A DNA stretch of 64,000 bases, from positions 496,001 through 560,000 of the forward strand of contig JBAJFG010000454.1 of NCBI GenBank assembly GCA_037903475.1, written 5' to 3'. Positions 62,544-64,000 of the stretch are shown here, one piece after another (position 1 is the first letter of the stretch; each line of letters begins with the position of its first letter). Origin of the DNA: Ancylostoma caninum. Taxonomy: Eukaryota > Nematoda > Chromadorea > Rhabditida > Ancylostomatidae. A program made the translations under genes and the position numbers. The notes under the pieces are model-generated. The model was not told the origin of the DNA. It saw nothing but the letters and a program-made list of their open reading frames with translations, and did no database searches.

Positions 62544-63768
62544 CTGAAATCAAATGTGTTTAACGAACACAGAATCAATCGCTCTGGTGTTTTACATAAT
62601 TGAAGTGCGAAATGCTCATTGTGAAGTCGATTAAAGATTGAAGTTAATGGTGCTTCAGAGCTGTTACAGCTTCGTAAAACTAACTTATGGATATTTGCTT
62701 ACTGTTATTTTTTGTAAGATTTTTGACCATGTTACAGTCAAAGGTGTCAAGTGATAGATGTAGGTTTTTTTTTGGCAACAACTTAAACTACAGTTTAACC
62801 GTGAACTGACGTTTTCATAAGATTGGTAATGAACAATGACTTTAATCCTCTACACAGAAGTAGCACTCCTCTTTCACGCGCTGCGGCGGCATGCCTTTGC
62901 TCCCTCAAACCTTACTCATGCTATGTTGGTAACCGATCCGATCGGAGAACAAAAAGTGGGTATCGATTCTCATCGGACTTTGACACAATGAAGACCGACA
63001 GCGACGACTGTTTTTACATGATCGGAACAATTTGTCGACAAATCGGCGTCGGTGTCACACGTCGCATCGTGTTGTATTGCAGCCACTAAAGGCTGCGAGA
63101 CGTCACGTAGGAGCGACGGCATCAGCTGTTTTCTGGACTTACAGAATACTGTCATAGGCAACTAATGCCTGTTATGCCCACCGGCATTCAGCTTTGGTTG
63201 GTGATTTTCGGCTTTTAGAGCGAGAAAGCATTTTCTGTCCAGTGGTTTCAAGCAAACTAGCAAACTCCTTTCGTACTATTTCGATCCTCATTTTAATCCA
63301 AATTATGACTTCCAAAGTTTTCATAACATTGCAGTGCGAAATTACTAGAAAATTCTTCGAGAAAACTGTGCAACTACAAGCGAAGATTACGACAAATGTT
63401 ATAGAAGCAGCCACCTGCAAATCTAGGCGAAAATATCCACCAAAACTCTTGTTTTAAAAAAAAAACATAGCCACGAATAAATGACTCAATTCCGCTATGA
63501 AAACAGCGACCTAGTAGGACCCTAAGCAACTTCTAATCGGATTCTGATGTCAACCCTGCATCAATTGTTGGTGCATTGTTTCCTTTTTTGCACAACCATT
63601 GTTCAAAGTTTGCCTTGGAAGCATCAGAAATCATTGACAACGAATACATCATAGATGAAAACTTCTTCTTCGGCAAATACTGTAAGGAAGTCAAAAAACA
63701 GCAAGACAGATTTATCACCTTCCCAAAGTCCTCCGAACCAGAAATGCATCAGTAATTATCAAAGCTTA
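62544..63768. other. Upstream of eIF4A; first exon not found
   Basis: The missing N-terminal exon of eIF4A, phase 0 at its end, should be on the minus strand here or beyond the window. Several ATG-to-GT candidates exist (for example near 63190 and 63755), but none encodes a recognisable eIF4A start. No other gene is seen. Confidence 0.4.
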
Positions 63769-63880
63769 AAAAACCTATATTAGACCAATAACAGAGTGTG
63801 AGACCACCACTTTTAATCCTGACAAGAAATGTTTGATTGATATAATTGGGAATGTTCAAAACAATTCCACAAGAAAATAG
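63769..63880 (+). pseudogene. LINE reverse-transcriptase fragment
   Basis: The plus strand encodes YIRPITECETTTFNPDKK, then DIIGNVQNNSTRK and a TAG. This matches the same LINE C-terminal pattern as the relic at 37.9 kb (Y.RPI.EY....NP....DI..I..VQ...TR). It is short and broken by stops. Confidence 0.55.
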
Positions 63881-64000
63881 GGCTTCTAAAACTTGTTAGA
63901 TCGAAAAATGCCACCTCCTAACAATCTGAACAAATTGTGCCATTACATAAAACAAAAACGAAATGATCTACTCATGATGTGTAGAATCCCACAGTCTGTG

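Overview
The window reads as nuclear DNA of a nematode. Genes are split by GT-AG introns, many with the worm-type TTTCAG acceptor. The recognisable products are an astacin with a nematode-style prodomain, a transthyretin-like (TTR) secreted protein and an INF-1-like eIF4A. Introns are long and full of repeats, and gene density is low. That resembles parasitic clade V (strongylid) genomes more than Caenorhabditis, but the clade is inference only.

Layout: 1-16.8 kb is almost gene-free. It holds a 1 kb AT-rich minisatellite, two members of an unusual palindrome-array element family and a textbook TA-flanked MITE. From 16.87 to 23.85 kb lies a plus-strand F-box gene whose introns carry a 3-copy tandem repeat and another palindrome-array element. 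From 26.14 to 31.6 kb is a minus-strand gene of unknown function (six phased exons found), with a fourth palindrome-array element in its intron. From 33.1 to 37.3 kb come a small minus-strand gene and a minus-strand astacin zinc metalloproteinase; a gutted Tc1-like transposon lies in one astacin intron.

From 37.5 to 51 kb there is repeat-dominated DNA: a LINE relic interrupted by a palindromic MITE, a tRNA-like SINE candidate, ATTCG-palindrome arrays, a 1.6 kb hAT-type non-autonomous element with an 8-bp target duplication, and several small foldback elements. From 51.7 to 53 kb is a cluster of plus-strand exons of an unidentified Cys/Leu-rich protein, followed by a three-exon TTR-like gene (54.8-56.5 kb). 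From 59.45 to 62.54 kb is the minus-strand eIF4A gene, lacking only its short N-terminal exon. The last kilobase has another LINE fragment.

The genes do not form an operon or pathway. They are a housekeeping translation factor, an F-box (probable ubiquitin-ligase adaptor), two secreted-protein genes and unknowns. The main novelty lies in the repeats, above all four dispersed elements that share end sequences and a conserved module and carry arrays of the palindrome TTGTCGACAA. All exon junctions were read by eye and are unsupported by transcripts.
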